This document shows positions 18,572-20,551 of a stretch of DNA of 20,551 nucleotides, piece by piece. The position numbers and the translations under genes were made by a program. Source of the stretch: Purshia tridentata (lineage: Eukaryota; Streptophyta; Magnoliopsida; Rosales; Rosaceae); NCBI GenBank assembly GCA_003254885.1, contig QANT01008192.1, forward strand, positions 1 to 20,551, read 5' to 3'. Each line of letters begins with the position of its first letter. Position 1 is the first letter of the stretch. Under the pieces are notes generated by a model, which searched no databases, was not told where the DNA came from, and saw nothing but the letters and a program-made list of their open reading frames with translations.

Positions 18572-18653
18572 ACATTCCATGGCTAAAGTATGCCCATCAT
18601 GGTGGTTGCTGTCAAAATAGAGGAAATTTTTGTAATTTTGTAATTTTTTTTGG

Positions 18654-18998
18654 CTTATTATCAAATTTTCCTTAAAACATACTTTTTTTTCACTTTGCCT
18701 CCTAAAAGTTAAATTCTCCCACTTTCCCTTTGAGTGATTTTTATATGGTTGTAAAAAGAAGATTTATAGCTTCCAAATGAGTATAATATTACTGATTTTG
18801 GTGAAGGTTTGATAAGTCAAAAATCAGACTAAAGTTAAGATAAAAACTGGACAAATGGATAAAGTTGAGTTTGAGGGGGCAAAATGGGAGAATTTACCCT
18901 TATGATACAAATTTTGGGGGTCAAAGTGGAAAGATTTAACTTTCAAGGAGCAAAGTGAAAAAAAAAAGTATGTATTAGGGGGCAAATTTAATAATAAG
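18654..18998. mobile_element. MITE-like inverted-repeat element, 345 bp
   Basis: The left arm starts CTTATTATCAAATTTTCC and continues ACATACTTTTTTTTCACTTT, GCCTCCTAAAAGTTAAATTC, TCCCACTTT. The reverse complement of the right arm starts CTTATTATTAAATTTGCC and continues ACATACTTTTTTTTTTCACT, TTGCTCCTTGAAAGTTAAAT, CTTTCCACTTTGAC. The arms are about 80-90 bp and roughly 80 per cent similar by eye. The centre (about 18745-18890) is single-copy AT-rich DNA. No coding sequence is present. The target duplication is obscured by flanking T-runs, so the superfamily is open. Confidence 0.65.
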
Positions 18999-19170
18999 AT
19001 TTTTTTTATTTTGTGGAACTGGATTTTCTAAGTAAGTATTTTGAAAATTGTCTTCATTTTCAATTGAGAATAATTTGTGGACAATGATGGCTACTATAGC
19101 AAGTTATTGTTATTGATGATTTTGTAACAATATTCAAACAGGAACAATATCAAGCTATTGTTACACCAAG

Positions 19171-19362
19171 GTGATTGCTACTGTCAACAATAAAGTGATT
19201 GCTACTGTCAACAATAAGGTGATTGCTATTGTCAACAATAAGGTGATTGCTATTATCAACAATAAGATGATTGCTACTGTCAACAATAAGATGATTGCTA
19301 CTGTCAACAATAAAGTGATTGCTATTATCAACAATAAGATGATTGTTATTGTCAGATAGTAA
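19171..19362. repeat. 24-bp tandem repeat, 8 copies (left foldback arm)
   Basis: Units begin at 19171, 19195, 19219, 19243, 19267, 19291, 19315 and 19339. The consensus is GTGATTGCTACTGTCAACAA plus TAAR, with changes mainly CTACTG/CTATTG/CTATTA and GTG/ATG. Because 24 is a multiple of three, the array reads as an open frame with an 8-residue repeat (IATVNNKV), but nothing supports translation. Confidence 0.92.
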
Positions 19363-19572
19363 TAAGGTGATTATTACTGTCTAACAATAAAAATAACAAT
19401 ACATGATTATCCTCTAATAAAAAGTGTAAATTTTTTAATTTGATTTAGAATGTGGTTTTTACGAAGAAAAAAAAATGTAAAATTTATATAAGTTGATTTA
19501 TTTTTTAGTTTTTTTACAAAGTAAAAATTGTTACTGTTAGACAGTAAAAATTCTCAAAAAGTACTGTAGTGC

Positions 19573-19597
19573 GCTACAATAATGCCGTTATTGTAGC
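19573..19597. repeat. Hairpin GCTACAATAA-TGCCG-TTATTGTAGC (left arm)
   Basis: Perfect 10-bp inverted arms around a 5-nt centre. The inverted counterpart at 19946-19970 (GCTACAGTAACG-G-CGTTATTGTAGC) is itself a 12-bp hairpin with one mismatch. Each arm of the foldback element therefore contains its own palindrome. Confidence 0.85.
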
Positions 19598-19691
19598 ACC
19601 AAATTTTTTTAAAAAGTGAACCTCTATTACTGTAGTAGTTGGGCTGAATAAACATCAAATTATTGGAAATGGGCTATAAAAGAAACACCCT

Positions 19692-19712
19692 TATATATAT
19701 ATATATATATAT
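19692..19712. repeat. (TA)n microsatellite in foldback spacer
   Basis: About ten TA units between the arms, followed by TTGGGCC. Confidence 0.95.
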
Positions 19713-19945
19713 TGGGCCCTCCTTAAAAATGTGTCTTGGGCCATTACACTTGGTGGTCCATGCTCAGGGCTTGAGATACAGAACAGAGACAGAGGCAAAA
19801 TGAGTGAGGCGTAAAATTTCTGGTGCAAAGAGAAGAAAAATAATAGAGATTTTTTTTTATAAGTCCATTTGAACACTTTTACTGTTCATTAAACCCAAAC
19901 AAGGAAGCACATATCCCTGCCGGCCCACTTTTTAAAAAATCAGGT

Positions 19946-19970
19946 GCTACAGTAACGGCGTTATTGTAGC
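19946..19970. repeat. Hairpin GCTACAGTAACG-G-CGTTATTGTAGC (right arm)
   Basis: Twelve-bp arms with one mismatch around a single G. It is the right-arm counterpart of 19573-19597. Confidence 0.85.
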
Positions 19971-20144
19971 GCGCTATGATACCTATTACAATATCTTTGA
20001 GAATTGTTACTGTTAGATAGTAACAATTCTTACTTTGCAAAAAAACTTTGAAAAATTGTAACTTATACAAATTTTTCATTTTCCTTTGTATAAACACATA
20101 AAAAATAGCATAAAAGCTCATTTTTTTTTTCCACATATAAAAAA

Positions 20145-20260
20145 TTGTTACTATCGGATAGTAATAATCACATTATTGTTACTGTCCGATAGTAACAACT
20201 ACCTTATTGTTACAGCCAGACAATAACAACCACCGTATTGTTATTGTCAGACAGTAACAA
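20145..20260. repeat. Array of four hairpins, about 31-bp period (right foldback arm)
   Basis: Units at 20145, 20176, 20206 and 20238 follow TTGTTACTGTC-N-GACAGTAACAA plus CCACCTTA. The core of the first (20148-20164, TTACTATC-G-GATAGTAA) is a perfect palindrome. The second and fourth have one mismatch each. The third is the most degenerate. Confidence 0.88.
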
Positions 20261-20291
20261 CCACCTTGTTGTTAGTATCACCCAAGGAGTG

Positions 20292-20527
20292 TAATTTCGG
20301 TAATTTCGGCGAAATTTCGCCGAAATTATCGTTTTTGGAGGGTTCCGAAACGAAATCATCATTTCAGCCATTTTTCGGTAAAATTTCGGAAATTTCGGTA
20401 AAATTTCGGCGAAATTTCGGGGAAATTTTAAGAAAGAATTTGTGGTGATATGGTAAAATTTCGGGATAGACTTCCGAAATTTCGGCGAAATTTCGGAAAA
20501 TTTCGGAAAATTTCGATAAAATTTCGA
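20292..20527. repeat. AAATTTCGG motif cluster with 28-bp palindrome
   Basis: At least a dozen copies of AATTTCGG in close succession, joined by C-GAAATTTCGG or TAAAATTTCGG. Bases 20301-20328 form a perfect 28-bp palindrome (TAATTTCGGCGAAA plus its reverse complement TTTCGCCGAAATTA). An interruption at about 20328-20375 (TTTTGGAGGGTTCCGAAACG) divides the cluster. The 60-codon frame across it is a by-product of the repeat. The sequence type is not identified. Confidence 0.85.
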
Positions 20528-20551
20528 ACCAAACTCTTTGCCTAAATGAAA

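Larger units (their letters stand above)
19145..20280. mobile_element. Foldback-type transposon with tandem-array arms
   Basis: The two halves are inverted copies. Left 19440-19625 contains TTTTTTTACAAAGTAA, TTGTTACTGTTAGACAGTAA, GTGCGCTACAATAATGCCGT, TATTGTAGCACC and TTTTTTTAAAAAGTG. The reverse complement of 19928-20130 contains TTTTTTTGCAAAGTAAG, TTGTTACTATCTAACAGTAA, AGCGCGCTACAATAACGCCG, TTACTGTAGCACC and TTTTTTAAAAAGTG. Outward of these, both arms end in arrays of short units (19171-19362 and 20145-20260) related in inverted orientation (AAGGTGRTTGYTACTGTC). The spacer of about 290 bp (19635-19924) holds a (TA)n run and no gene. Long inverted repeats with arrayed, modular arms define foldback elements, which in plants are often Mutator-related. 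Outer borders and target duplication are not resolved. Confidence 0.65.

Noticed and set aside
18027..18675. Small genes through the R-U5 part of the LTR and the 75-bp array
   Set aside because: The frames run from LTR sequence into tandem repeats and repeat the same residues (NQSQNANEMK-like); there is no sign of selection for coding.
19171..19362. CRISPR array, or a repeat protein with eight-residue units
   Set aside because: The 24-bp units are directly adjacent with no unique spacers, and the DNA is plant nuclear. The open frame is a consequence of a period divisible by three in an A/T-rich foldback arm.

Overview
The window is nuclear DNA of a flowering plant, most likely a woody eudicot. 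The evidence is one eight-exon gene with GT-AG introns, AT-rich intergenic DNA, (GA)n/(CT)n microsatellites and several plant transposon classes: Ty3/gypsy-type LTRs primed by initiator tRNA-Met, a Mutator-like transposase relic, a non-LTR zf-RVT/RNase H relic, an hAT-like element, a MITE and a foldback element. There is no bacterial operon structure, CRISPR array or recognisable RNA gene. The species cannot be fixed from the sequence alone.

The one intact gene lies on the minus strand at 14714-8465. It encodes RRP45 (the EXOSC9 homologue, CER7-type in Arabidopsis), an RNase PH-like ring subunit of the RNA exosome. I rebuilt the model by hand: eight exons of 347, 96, 115, 81, 189, 290, 59 and 224 nt, every junction GT-AG and every phase compatible, 1401 nt in all, 466 residues plus TAG. 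Its leader is CT-rich and carries a telo-box (AAACCCTA), which fits a housekeeping RNA-processing gene.

Left of the gene (1-7340) is a transposon graveyard. An hAT-like element at 721-1353 has a perfect 8-bp target duplication. Next comes one end of a gypsy-type retrotransposon in minus orientation: broken gag start, PBS at 2404-2415, and a long LTR at about 2419-4715 carrying a perfect 185-bp tandem duplication. That LTR abuts, and probably interrupts, a decayed Mutator-like transposase at 4716 to about 6286. A non-LTR retrotransposon tail (zinc-binding domain plus internally deleted RNase H) follows at about 6640-7325. The stretch 7340-8464 is the RRP45 3' flank.

Right of the gene, 14715-15000 is the promoter. 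The stretch 15060-17200 is AT-rich with weak transposon traces and a CT-rich, first-exon-like segment near 16500-16830. A solo LTR at 17212-18267, with TG/CA ends and a 5-bp CTAGT duplication, sits beside a 75-bp tandem repeat (18302-18571). Then come a 345-bp MITE-like inverted repeat (18654-18998), a large foldback element whose arms end in arrays of short hairpin-related units (about 19145-20280), and a cluster of AAATTTCGG motifs with a 28-bp perfect palindrome (20292-20527).

I see no new multi-gene system. The least ordinary structures are the foldback element with its unequal hairpin arrays, the TTTCGG cluster beside it, the nested LTR-in-MULE arrangement and the duplications in the LTR and in RRP45 intron 6. 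All coordinates and comparisons were made by eye.
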